Positions 10,672 through 18,529 of a DNA stretch of 64,000 nt are shown piece after piece; positions within the stretch are counted from its first letter, which is position 1, and each line of letters starts with the position of its first letter. The notes beneath the pieces are model-generated. The model was given only the letters and a program-made list of their open reading frames with translations. It did no database searches and was not told the origin of the DNA. This DNA is from Paracoccus aeridis (GTDB taxonomy: Bacteria > Pseudomonadota > Alphaproteobacteria > Rhodobacterales > Rhodobacteraceae): NCBI RefSeq assembly GCF_004923205.2, contig NZ_SELD02000066.1:1-64000 (forward strand), written 5' to 3'. The translations under genes and the position numbers were made by a program.

Positions 10672-11291
10672 GAGCCGCTCAACGCTGTGTCCGCGGCTCG
10701 GGGCGCCCATCCCCGGTGCCGACGATGAACATCGTCAAGGGAGCGTCCGCCCAAATGGCACCATCCACCGCGCACGCCAGAAACGCTGCCGATCCTCCCG
10801 GCAGAACGGCCCGGGACGGACGACGCTCGTCGGCAGACGCCCGCCTCAGGCCCGACGGGAGTGCGGACACAGTCACGAACATGGATAGGTGGACCGCCAA
10901 TGGCGCAGCCAAGAGAATCCGGCGGTATTCGGGAAATAGGGCCCAACTCTGTTCTTCAGGGTGTAGATCGAAAATCTGCCAGGGATGCCGATAAAGTCAC
11001 ACGGATCCGCGGCTAGGATCGCAGCCCATCGCTGTCGGGATCGGATTGCCGGGCTTTATCCGCAGCCGGGATCTCGAACGCAGCCCCATCGGAGACCGTA
11101 GATACCTCAAGGTCAATCTGTGCGTCGGCGGGGTGTTTAGGGGCGCTGGTGACAGGGCCCATAGCCGTCCAGAAAAGACAGGCTTCCTCACCCGGCCTGC
11201 GCAGGCGAGCCTCGTCTGCATCAATATCGAGGCCGCTGTCATCCGCAAAATTGACCGCGACCACCTGGTCGCTCGAGTGGACCCGAAGCCA

Positions 11292-11456
11292 CCAGCCGGA
11301 CAGGCGCTGCGTGGATCGAAAACCGGATCTGCAAGTGCTGGCGGATGAGGTGACGCGTCGCCGCCCTCGTCGGGGCGTGGATCGAAACGACAACGACGAC
11401 CCGCTCGTCACCCTGCTGATGCACGTCGCCCCCCTTCGCAGGGGCGTGGATTGACC
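11292..11456 (+). CRISPR. Degenerate type I-C-like CRISPR remnant, 2-3 repeats
   Basis: Two 32-nt units, 11357-11388 and 11425-11456, share GTCGCC, a short palindromic middle and GGGGCGTGGAT. They match the type I-C repeat pattern GTCGC-CCC-GGGGCGTGGATTGAAAC, the first ending ATCGAAAC and the last ATTGACC (a decayed terminal repeat). A third, more degenerate unit ends at 11323 with GCGTGGATCGAAAAC. The spacings are 33 nt and 36 nt, as expected for I-C spacers. No cas gene or leader is recognisable upstream, so this is an orphan relic. Confidence 0.7.
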
Positions 11457-11517
11457 TGCATCTGGAGCCAGCAGAGCATGCTTCACTCCGGGAACGAGAC
11501 AATATCCGGCCCCCGCT

Positions 11518-11543
11518 CCTTCCCCCCGTCCTGCAGGGGAAGG
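11518..11543. other. Hairpin, 8-bp perfect stem
   Basis: CCTTCCCC (11518-11525) and GGGGAAGG (11536-11543) enclose a 10-nt loop. There is no T-run, so an intrinsic terminator is doubtful. It lies 62 bases beyond the last CRISPR repeat. Confidence 0.4.
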
Positions 11544-12013
11544 CCCTTCGTCTGATCCGTATCCACACGATGCCGTTTGTCGATGGCCAGCCGCTTCCCC
11601 GCGGGCTTTTCTCCCGCCCCGCGCCAGCCATTGCAGCTTGCGCGGTCCCCGGTCATTCTTTGCGTCCCGATGACGCCAGCACCCGCCGGTGGGTTTCATT
11701 GTCGTGTTTCTGCGCCGGCCCAGAAGGAGTCGGTTCGGCGCGGGGTGGGGTAGTCCCCGGATCGTGTCGGAGTATTGGTGGCCCGGAACTCCGCAAACGG
11801 TGACCATCGCTCTTTTCAGGTGGCCCCGTCACGGAGGAGCGTCGGTATAAACCGTGCCGCGGGCGGCCGGACCGCTGCCGGCTTGCGGAGGATGATGACG
11901 GCGTGCGTCAGCAGTGCCCAAGGTTCCTGATTGCCCGAACTTGCGTGGATCAATACCCTCAAGAGGCCGGCCGGACCAAAACGGGGGCTCGCACCCGAGA
12001 GCAAGGGCAGTTC

Positions 12014-12805
12014 ATGGAAAAGAAACCGAAGACGCCGCCCTCACCCCGCGCCGATTACGCGATCTACCCCCATATGGAGGTGGTCGACGGGTATGGCTGG
12101 CGGGTAGGCAACTACGATGAGCGTGGCGCACTGAGCCTGGAACAGATCGATCAGCTTGCACAGCGGTCCGGACTGCCGCGCGATGTGCTCGTTCGATTTT
12201 CAAACCAGCTTGGATTTTGCCTGGATGAAGATGGGGCCATCAACCTTGTGGAGGTCCGGAGGTCCGTCGCCATCGATCGGGCCGAGGCCACACTCCAAAC
12301 AGTCCGGGCAGAAGCCCGGCACGCTTCGCGCAAGCTGGGACAGTTAGTCGACCGCGTCATGCTGCTTTCCGAACAGTTCGCTGCGGAAACGGGCGACAGA
12401 AGGATGCTCGGCGACCTCAAAGAGCAGTTGACGGCGGCCGTGGCGGCAAACACGCAACTCGGCGTGGTGGCCGAGCAGATGCTGGCGCAACCGGGATCGG
12501 CAGCTGACATGTCTCCAACAAACAAGCGGAAGACCCGCGACAAGCGCCGACAATATATCGTCGAGACCTGCTGTTACGCGTGGCAGGATGCCAGTCGGAA
12601 GGTCAGCTACACGACCCGTCCTGAAGAGGAGTCAGGCAATGGGCTCCAAGGCCCACTGATCGAGTTCATCGATCAGGTCGTGCCAATGCTGACCAGCCCA
12701 CCGACCACGATTGCCAGAGGCACCCTGAAGAAAGACATTGACAACTTCCGCCGCAGTCAAAACGGGCCGGACATGTTCTCGATACCTCCAACTTTCGGTG
12801 ATTGA
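12014..12805 (+). CDS. Hypothetical protein, helical, mobile-element associated
   Basis: A 263-residue protein I do not recognise. The frame opens at 11903, but the ATG at 12014 begins a more natural N-terminus (MEKKPKTPPSPRADYAIYPH). The middle (~90-160) is strongly helical with heptad-like spacing (ATLQTVRAEARHASRKLGQL and following) and may be a coiled coil. The C-terminal third is charged (NKRKTRDKRRQ). It lies between the CRISPR relic and an HTH/recombinase pair and reads away from dnaE2, so it probably belongs to the decayed element rather than the host core. Confidence 0.55.
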   Translation: MEKKPKTPPSPRADYAIYPHMEVVDGYGWRVGNYDERGALSLEQIDQLAQRSGLPRDVLVRFSNQLGFCLDEDGAINLVEVRRSVAIDRAEATLQTVRAEARHASRKLGQLVDRVMLLSEQFAAETGDRRMLGDLKEQLTAAVAANTQLGVVAEQMLAQPGSAADMSPTNKRKTRDKRRQYIVETCCYAWQDASRKVSYTTRPEEESGNGLQGPLIEFIDQVVPMLTSPPTTIARGTLKKDIDNFRRSQNGPDMFSIPPTFGD

Positions 12806-12847
12806 TAACCTTTCACCCCACGGCGCCAGTTTTGAGATGGTCCGGGC

Positions 12848-13024
12848 ATGGCACACATGCCCGCACCTGCGCCTGTTTCAGCCGATACCACGGCGCTGCG
12901 CCAAGTGGACGCAGCGCTTGATCGACTGATCGCACTGCTCGCCGAACAGACAGCGCGCGAGGCCGCGGCGGGTGCTGACAATTTCACGGAGCCCGCCAAT
13001 GCCGATGCCCCGCAAGACACCTGA
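12848..13024 (+). CDS. Small acidic helical protein preceding the HTH gene
   Basis: A 58-residue ORF, ATG at 12848 to TGA at 13024. The core (TALRQVDAALDRLIALLAEQ) is an amphipathic helix, and the C-terminal tail is rich in Ala, Asp and Thr. It overlaps the next gene by ~26 bp in another frame, which suggests translational coupling. I know of similar short ORFs before excisionase-like HTH genes in alphaproteobacterial elements. The function is unknown. Confidence 0.45.
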   Translation: MAHMPAPAPVSADTTALRQVDAALDRLIALLAEQTAREAAAGADNFTEPANADAPQDT

Positions 13025-13202
13025 TCGCGCCCGCGCGCTCCTCACCGTCAAGGAGGTGGCGACCCTCGATCAATGTTCCGAGAAGACCGTGCGCCGGGCG
13101 ATCGCTGCTGGCCTCCTGGAGGCCATGCGGATCGGCCCCGGCGGCCGCCTGCTGCGGATCGATCCGAGCGCCCATGCCGCCTATCGGCGCGCGCTCGGCT
13201 GA
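12999..13202 (+). CDS. Helix-turn-helix (excisionase-like) DNA-binding protein
   Basis: A 67-residue protein with a MerR/excisionase-type HTH: LLTVKEVATLDQCSEKTVRR is followed by AIAAGLLEAMRIG and a wing (GRLLRIDPS). Such proteins direct excision or act as small regulators in integrative elements. ATGs at 12999 and 13005 are both possible. It sits 75 bp before a broken serine recombinase, the expected partner of a recombination-directionality factor. Confidence 0.7.
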   Translation: MPMPRKTPDRARALLTVKEVATLDQCSEKTVRRAIAAGLLEAMRIGPGGRLLRIDPSAHAAYRRALG

Positions 13203-13277
13203 GGGGCCCTAGTGTCCACTATTGTCGAGATATGTCGACCTGTTAAGGACGTTTCGGGAAGAGGTGGAGCGTCATAA

Positions 13278-14549
13278 TTGCGGAAGGATCTGGCGGCGAA
13301 GACCCGGCGCGGACTGCGTGGCCGGGTCGAGGCTGGCAAGTCCGGTGGCGGGAACAGCTACGGCTACGACGTGGTCCGGCGCCTCGGCCCTGACGGCGAA
13401 CTGGTCACGGGTGAACGCACCATCAACGAGGATCATGCGGCCATCATCCGTCGCATCTTCCGGGAATTTGCCGACGGTCTCTCGCCCAAGCTGATCGCGC
13501 GTCGCCTGAACGCCGAGTCCATCCCTGGGCCGCGCGGCATGGCCTGGCGTGATACCGCGATCCGGGGCCATCGGGCTCGCGGCAGCGGATTGATCAACAA
13601 CGAACTCTATGTCGGCCGACTGGTCTGGAATCGGCTGCGCTATGTGAAGGATCCCGGGACTGGACGGCGCATCTCGCGACAGAACCCGCCGGAGGACTGG
13701 ATCACCACCGACGTGCCGGCACTGCGGATCATCGACGAGGACCTCTGGCAGCGGGTGAAGGTGCGGCAAGGAGAGATCACTGCCAGCCCGCGGGTGCAGG
13801 CGATCAAGGCCACTCGCTTCTGGGAGAAGAAGCGGAGCATTCACCTGCTCACGGGGCTGCTCCGCTGCGGGTCTTGTGGCAGCGGCTTCGCGGCAGTCGG
13901 GAAAGACTATCTGGCCTGCTCGGCGGCCCGCAAGCTCGGCACCTGCGATCAGACACGGGGATACCGACGCGTCGAACTCGAGGAGGTCGTTCTGACCCTG
14001 CTGCGGGAGCGCCTCATGCAGCCGGATGCGGTCGCCCGCTTCATTACCAACTACGGTATGGCTGTGAACGCTGGACGAGCTCAGGAGAGTGCCTCGCGTG
14101 GCCGACTCGAACAGGAGCGAACGGAGTTGGTCCGGCGCCTGAACGGCCTCTACGATGCTATTGCGGACGGCATCAGAACGCCCGGATTGAAGGACAGGCT
14201 TGAAGAACTGGAGGCAAGACGCGCCGATCTCGATGCGGAGCTGGCCGCGCCGCCGCCCACTTCGGTCCGGCTGCATCCCAATCTCAGCGCCATGTATCGC
14301 CGCAAGGTGGAGCAGCTCAGCCAGACCTTGTCCGACCCGGAGATCCGGCCCATGGCGATTGAAGCGATTCGCTCGCTGATCCAGTCTGCAACGATTGAGA
14401 GTAATGGTGGAAACGCCCGGATCACGCTCGACGGCGCGATCACGGCATTGATCGGGCTTGCCCAGCCGGAGGCAGGCCAGAAGCTGTCAGTCGGTTCGGT
14501 AGAAGTGGTTGCGGGGACAGGATTTGAACCTGTGACCTTCAGGTTATGA
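13278..14549 (+). pseudogene. Serine recombinase, catalytic domain missing, C-terminus encoded by a tRNA fragment
   Basis: 423 residues corresponding to the recombinase and zinc-ribbon domains of a large serine recombinase: KTRRGLRGRVEAGKSGGGN, then EADTV-like RRIFREFADGLSPKLIARRLN, a CGSCGSG...C...C zinc ribbon near residues 197-222, and a coiled coil after ~270. The N-terminal ~150-residue resolvase domain with the catalytic serine is absent. The open frame begins at a TTG, and upstream sequence carries no resolvase motif in any frame. The last 14 codons (VVAGTGFEPVTFRL) lie in the initiator-tRNA fragment read backwards. Probably inactive. Confidence 0.8.
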
Positions 14550-14550
14550 G
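14506..14550 (-). other. 3' fragment of initiator tRNA-fMet(CAU), probable att footprint
   Basis: On the minus strand the 45 bases run from the CAU anticodon loop (CTCATAACC) through the T-loop (GGTTCAAATCC) to an acceptor end CCCCGCAACCA. This is the 3' part of an initiator tRNA. The 5' half is missing: the bases beyond 14550 do not form a D-arm or acceptor strand. A truncated tRNA 3' end is the classic mark of an integrative element attachment site (attL/attR). I see no second copy in the window. Confidence 0.8.
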
Positions 14551-14735
14551 TCGTGCCGAACGAACCATGAACAATCACTCGGAACCGCGAATTCTTGCGG
14601 AATTTCCGCCACTTGGCGATCCCGGAGACGCGGCCCGGCTTCGCGCGATCTGTCAGGATTGCGCAGCGTTTTTCCGCCTCGTGCTTCCATAATGCTTCCA
14701 ACGGGCCGAGACCTGATTTTCCGGTAGCACGACCA

Positions 14736-16175
14736 TCAGGCGGCGGTGAGCGACCAGAAGCCGAACTTCCTGCCGTGCTCCTCCTTCAGCCGGGCGACGT
14801 AGGCGTCGTGCGTCTCGAACGTTCCGAAGTCCGGGATGTCGCGCGCGAGCCGGGCGCAGGCGACCAGGTGCTCGGCGGCATAGCGATACCGCTTCGCCCG
14901 CGATCGGATGAGCGTGAAGTCGATCATCGCGCGGAGCACCAGCGTCGCAGCCAGCGGATGACGTTCTGACAGGGCCTCCGCCGCGGGGGCGAGATACTCG
15001 TAGTGGTCGCCGTCGATCTCGTCGTGCCGGGCCACCAGGAGGTCTGCGGCGCGATCCAGAGCCGGCCAGTCGAGGAAGAACTGCAGGGCGTGAAGAAGGC
15101 TCGGATAGGCCATGGCGTGCGCCATCGCCCGCTCCTCGGCCTCGATGTCGTCGAAGTCGGGAAGCCGCTTGAGATACGCCCGCAGGTAACTGTCGGAGAG
15201 CGTGCGCTCGAAGCAGTCCCACCGGAACGCCTGCGCCTCCTCGCCGCGACCCAGCGCCTCCAGCGTCTGAAGGCGAACGTCCTGCCAGGCCAGCGGAACC
15301 CGCAAGCTGTCGCCGAGCTCCGCGCGCTCGAGGAACCCCAGCGCCTCGCCGGCCCTGCCGGCCGCGAGCAGGCGCTGCGCGATCTCGGCCGCGATCTGCG
15401 GCACCTTGCGCGTCTTCGGATCGTACTGGGCGATGAAGCCGTCGACGTCGCCCTGCGCGTCGGCGATGTCCTTGAGCGCCATGGCGACCGTGCTAGCGCG
15501 CTCGCGCGCCCGCATCTCGTGCTCGTAGGTGGTGCCGCCCGGGCCCCAGCCCACCGCTTTCCATTGGTCCTTCGGCGGCACCGGCACAGGCGAGCGACCG
15601 AGTTCTTCGGCCATCGATTTCAGGGCCGCCAACCCCTCGTCGCCGAGCGCTTGCGCCATGATGCCGATCAGGCCGTCATACTGGCCATAGCCGTTGTCCT
15701 GCAGCGCATCGAGGACAGTGCCGGCGAGCGCATGCGGATCAGGCCGGACCTTCTCGGCGAGCTGACCCAGATCGGCGCAGGCCTGGTGGAAGATGCCGAT
15801 GACGGTGCCGCTGGAGTCGTCGCAGCGCTCGAACACCGGCGTGGCGAGCGCCATGAACCGCCACATGAGCACCAGCGCCTCGTCCGGATCGGCCGGCGCG
15901 ATCTGCTCGACGATGGCGCGCCGCTGGGTTTCGAGATCCGTGACGAGCGCCTTGCGGTTCTTCCAGGTGATGAAGCTGCGGGCGCGGGCGATGCTGGTCA
16001 GCCGCTTGGTGATCTCCCGCGCGGCCTCCCTCGGGCTCTGGGCCCCGGCCAGCGCCAGCCGCAGCTTGCGCTTGGCAGCCGCGTTGCCGGTGCTGACCTC
16101 GATCAGCAATTGCGCCAGGCGCTCGGCGCCCAGCGCTTCGAGGTTCTTCGCATTGAGGGTGGTCTTGGAGGCCAT
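14736..16175 (-). CDS. DUF6880 family protein
   Basis: A 479-residue cytoplasmic protein whose N-terminus (MASKTTLNAKNLEALGAERL) and alpha-helical, TPR-like body match what I know as DUF6880, a family of unknown function common in alphaproteobacteria and often near mobile or defence genes. The open frame extends to 16382, but MASKTT at 16175 is the family start. It is divergent from the tyrosine integrase at 16394 with a 218-bp intergenic region. No catalytic motif is visible. Confidence 0.75.
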   Translation of the reverse strand: MASKTTLNAKNLEALGAERLAQLLIEVSTGNAAAKRKLRLALAGAQSPREAAREITKRLTSIARARSFITWKNRKALVTDLETQRRAIVEQIAPADPDEALVLMWRFMALATPVFERCDDSSGTVIGIFHQACADLGQLAEKVRPDPHALAGTVLDALQDNGYGQYDGLIGIMAQALGDEGLAALKSMAEELGRSPVPVPPKDQWKAVGWGPGGTTYEHEMRARERASTVAMALKDIADAQGDVDGFIAQYDPKTRKVPQIAAEIAQRLLAAGRAGEALGFLERAELGDSLRVPLAWQDVRLQTLEALGRGEEAQAFRWDCFERTLSDSYLRAYLKRLPDFDDIEAEERAMAHAMAYPSLLHALQFFLDWPALDRAADLLVARHDEIDGDHYEYLAPAAEALSERHPLAATLVLRAMIDFTLIRSRAKRYRYAAEHLVACARLARDIPDFGTFETHDAYVARLKEEHGRKFGFWSLTAA

Positions 16176-16393
16176 CGGATCGCCAGTTCTTTTCGCCGAG
16201 CCTATCAGCGGTCCGCGAGCACCGGAACCTGCGTTCTGATTCGCGCGGCTCGTCGATTTCCCGCACCATCGCGCCGAAACGCCTTGCGCGGAAACGCGAG
16301 GCATTTCCTTTTTCTTTGCGATTTCAATGTGGTCGTTGACTGTCGCCCGCGCTTCAGCACTGTGGAACGGCGAAAGAACCACCGAAGAGTGCC

Positions 16394-17548
16394 ATGCCCA
16401 GGATCACCAAACGCCTCGTCGACGCCGCAGAAGCCCGCTCCGCCGAATACTTCGTCTGGGACAGTGAGATCCCTGGCTTCGGGCTGCGGGTGCTGCCGAG
16501 CGGGCGCAAGGGCTACGTGGTCCAGTACCGCGCCGGACGCCGGTCCCGGCGGATCAGCCTCGGGCCCAGCACGGTGCTGACCTGCGAGCAGGCGCGCAAC
16601 CGCGCCATCTCCATCGTCGCCGCCGCGCGCAATGGCGCGGACCCCGCCGCCGAGCGGGACGCGGGGCGCAGGGCGATCACGGTGAAGGAGCTGGCCGAGC
16701 GGTTCGACAGGGAACACATCGCGATCCGCGTGAAGGCCAGCACAGCCAAGGAATATCGCCGGAACCTCGAACGCTTCATCCTGCCCGCGCTCGGGCAGCT
16801 GACGGTCACGGGCACCACCCGGGCGGACGTGGCGAAGTTCCACCACGACCTCCGCCATATCCCCTATCAGGCGAACCGCTGCCTCGAAGTGGTCTCGAAG
16901 ATGTTCAGCCTCGCCGAGATGTGGGGCCTGCGTCCGGACGGCACCAACCCGCGAAAGCACATCCGGAAATACCCCGAGGAGAAGCGCGAGCGCTTTCTCA
17001 GCGCGGCCGAACTCCGCCGGATCGGCGAGGTCCTGCGCGAGATGGAGGTAGAGGGGATCGAACTGCCCTCGGCCATCCTCGCCGCGCGCCTGCTGATCCT
17101 GACTGGGTGTCGGCTGAATGAGATCATGACGCTGAAATGGGAATACGTCGATCTGGCCGAGCGCGTCCTGCGCCTGCCGGATTCCAAGTCCGGCGCCAAG
17201 GTCGTCCATCTCGGCCAGCCCGTCGTCGATCTGCTCCGCGACGCTCAGCGCATCGACGAGAACCCGTGGGTCATCACCGGCACCCTGTCGGGCAAGCGCC
17301 TGAGCGATCTCCAGCCCTTCTGGCAGCGCGTTCGCGCCCGCGCCGGGGTGAAGGACGTCCGCATACACGACCTGCGCCACACCTTCGCGTCGACCGCCGT
17401 CGCCTCGGGTCAGGGACTGCCGATGATCGGCAAGCTCCTTGGCCACACGCAGGTCCAGACCACGGCGCGCTACGCCCATCTGGCGGCCGAGCCGGTGCGG
17501 ATGGCTGCCGATGCGGTGGCGCAGAACCTCAGGCAATCCTTGGGATAA
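16394..17548 (+). CDS. Tyrosine recombinase / phage-type integrase
   Basis: A 384-residue site-specific tyrosine recombinase. An N-terminal DUF4102-like arm-binding domain (RLVDAAEARSAEYFVWDSEI) precedes a core-binding domain and a C-terminal catalytic domain with the full pentad: Arg ~239 in TGCRLNEI, H-x-x-R at ~325 in HDLRHTFAST, His ~350 in LLGHTQVQT, and nucleophile Tyr ~360 in TARYAH. It looks intact. It stands immediately left of the defence operon, so it is the best candidate for the integrase of the island or of the prophage farther right. Members often integrate into tRNA 3' ends, compatible with the fMet fragment at 14.5 kb. Confidence 0.93.
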   Translation: MPRITKRLVDAAEARSAEYFVWDSEIPGFGLRVLPSGRKGYVVQYRAGRRSRRISLGPSTVLTCEQARNRAISIVAAARNGADPAAERDAGRRAITVKELAERFDREHIAIRVKASTAKEYRRNLERFILPALGQLTVTGTTRADVAKFHHDLRHIPYQANRCLEVVSKMFSLAEMWGLRPDGTNPRKHIRKYPEEKRERFLSAAELRRIGEVLREMEVEGIELPSAILAARLLILTGCRLNEIMTLKWEYVDLAERVLRLPDSKSGAKVVHLGQPVVDLLRDAQRIDENPWVITGTLSGKRLSDLQPFWQRVRARAGVKDVRIHDLRHTFASTAVASGQGLPMIGKLLGHTQVQTTARYAHLAAEPVRMAADAVAQNLRQSLG

Positions 17549-17626
17549 TCGCGCCCCGACGCGCCCCTTTTCGATTGATTGCGCAATCCCTCACGGCTAC
17601 GGTCCAAGAAAGCCCAGAAATTGGGC

Positions 17627-17647
17627 GCGCACAGTTCGCGTGTGCGC
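17627..17647. promoter_or_regulatory. Inverted-repeat operator candidate upstream of the WYL regulator
   Basis: GCGCACA and TGTGCGC form a perfect 7-bp dyad with a 7-nt spacer, 21 bases before the GTG start at 17669. WYL regulators of defence systems (BrxR, CapW) autorepress through inverted repeats at this location. A separate 12-bp palindrome, GATTGCGCAATC, lies at 17577-17588. Confidence 0.5.
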
Positions 17648-17668
17648 AGGGCTGGGCGGGAGCGCAAC

Positions 17669-18529
17669 GTGGACCGGGACAAGGCCGAACTTCGCTGGGG
17701 GATCGAGCAGCGCCTCGAGTTCATCGAGTTCCGTCTGTTCTGGGAGGGACACGTCAATCGTATCGACGTGATGCAGCAGTTCGGCGTCTCGGTGAACCAG
17801 GCGTCCTCGGACCTGAACCGCTACATCGCGCTGGCACCGGACAACATGGTCTACGACAAGAGCGCGCGGACCTACGTCCGCGGCCCAGACTTCGACTGCA
17901 AATTCCGCCCGCCGGACGCAGCGCACTACCTCGCCCAAATCCGCCTGGTTGCCGACGATGTGCTGGAGCGCGAGGATTGCTGGATCCCTGAACTGCCACC
18001 CTACGCATCCGCCCCGACGCCGGTTCGCGGCGTTGAGCCGGTGACACTTCGCTCGGTTGTCGGCGCCATCCGCCGGTCCGAGGCGATCGAGGTGAAGTAC
18101 CAGTCCCTGTCTAGCCCCGAGCCGCGTTGGCGCTGGATCGCTCCGCACGCCATCGGGTTCGACGGGTTCCGCTGGCACACACGGGCGTTCTGCCTGACCG
18201 ATGACTGCTTCAAGGACTTCCTGCTCTCGCGGGTGCTGGAGATTCGAGGATCGCGTGAGAGCGAAGCGTCAGCCGACGATGATCGCGACTGGCATTCCGA
18301 GGTCACGCTGGAGGTCGGGCCCCACCCCGCCCTGTCGGAAACTCAGGCAAAGGTCATCGCGCTCGACTACGGGATGCGTGGCGGCAAGGCGAAGATCAAG
18401 GTCCGACGTGCGCTGTTGTACTACGCGCTGAGACGTCTGGGACTCGATACTGATCCCAGCGCGAGGAAGCCACAAGACCAGCAGATCATACTTCTCAACA
18501 GGGAGGTCATTCATGAAGATCATGGATAG
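17669..18529 (+). CDS. WYL-domain transcriptional regulator (BrxR/CapW-like)
   Basis: 286 residues with an N-terminal winged HTH (RIDVMQQFGVSVNQASSDLN), a WYL domain (~120-200, with the typical HTRAFCLTDDCFKDFLLSRV) and a C-terminal WCX-like region. This is the architecture of BrxR/CapW, ligand-sensing repressors that control phage-defence operons. The frame is open from a TTG at 17579, but the GTG at 17669 with a GGGAGC ribosome-binding site gives the family-like start. It overlaps the sigma-factor gene by 17 bp, so it is first in the defence operon. Confidence 0.85.
   Translation: MDRDKAELRWGIEQRLEFIEFRLFWEGHVNRIDVMQQFGVSVNQASSDLNRYIALAPDNMVYDKSARTYVRGPDFDCKFRPPDAAHYLAQIRLVADDVLEREDCWIPELPPYASAPTPVRGVEPVTLRSVVGAIRRSEAIEVKYQSLSSPEPRWRWIAPHAIGFDGFRWHTRAFCLTDDCFKDFLLSRVLEIRGSRESEASADDDRDWHSEVTLEVGPHPALSETQAKVIALDYGMRGGKAKIKVRRALLYYALRRLGLDTDPSARKPQDQQIILLNREVIHEDHG

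Larger units (their letters stand above)
10672..12013. other. Long non-coding stretch after dnaE2
   Basis: About 1.3 kb without a gene I can defend. It begins with a 7-bp inverted repeat directly after the dnaE2 stop (GAGCCGC 10672-10678, GCGGCTC 10693-10699) that has no T-tract. It also holds the CRISPR remnant and an 8-bp hairpin at 11518-11543. The open frames on both strands have no family signature, and their composition looks like random GC-rich reading. It reads as decayed accessory DNA. Confidence 0.5.

Noticed and set aside
10672-10699. Possible dnaE2 terminator
   Set aside because: Only a 7-bp dyad with a 14-nt loop and no T-tract; noted in the intergenic entry but not called.
7330-10710. 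A 1,126-codon open frame on the minus strand
   Set aside because: Antisense shadow of dnaE2, which has all polymerase motifs.
10679-10946. Overlapping short frames after dnaE2
   Set aside because: No start with a ribosome-binding site, no recognisable motif, mutually overlapping frames on both strands.
11013-11290. Minus-strand segment with natural-looking acidic composition (VAVNFADDSGLDIDADEARL)
   Set aside because: The frame runs into the CRISPR repeats, has no clear start, and I recognise no family. It may be a gene remnant but cannot be supported.
11324-11424. CRISPR spacers possibly matching the prophage in this window
   Set aside because: By eye I found no matching stretch in the prophage genes; a sequence search would be needed.
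14506-14550. A second copy of the tRNA-fMet fragment elsewhere in the window as the other att site
   Set aside because: I looked for the T-loop/acceptor sequence and saw no other copy. The other end, if it exists, is outside the window.
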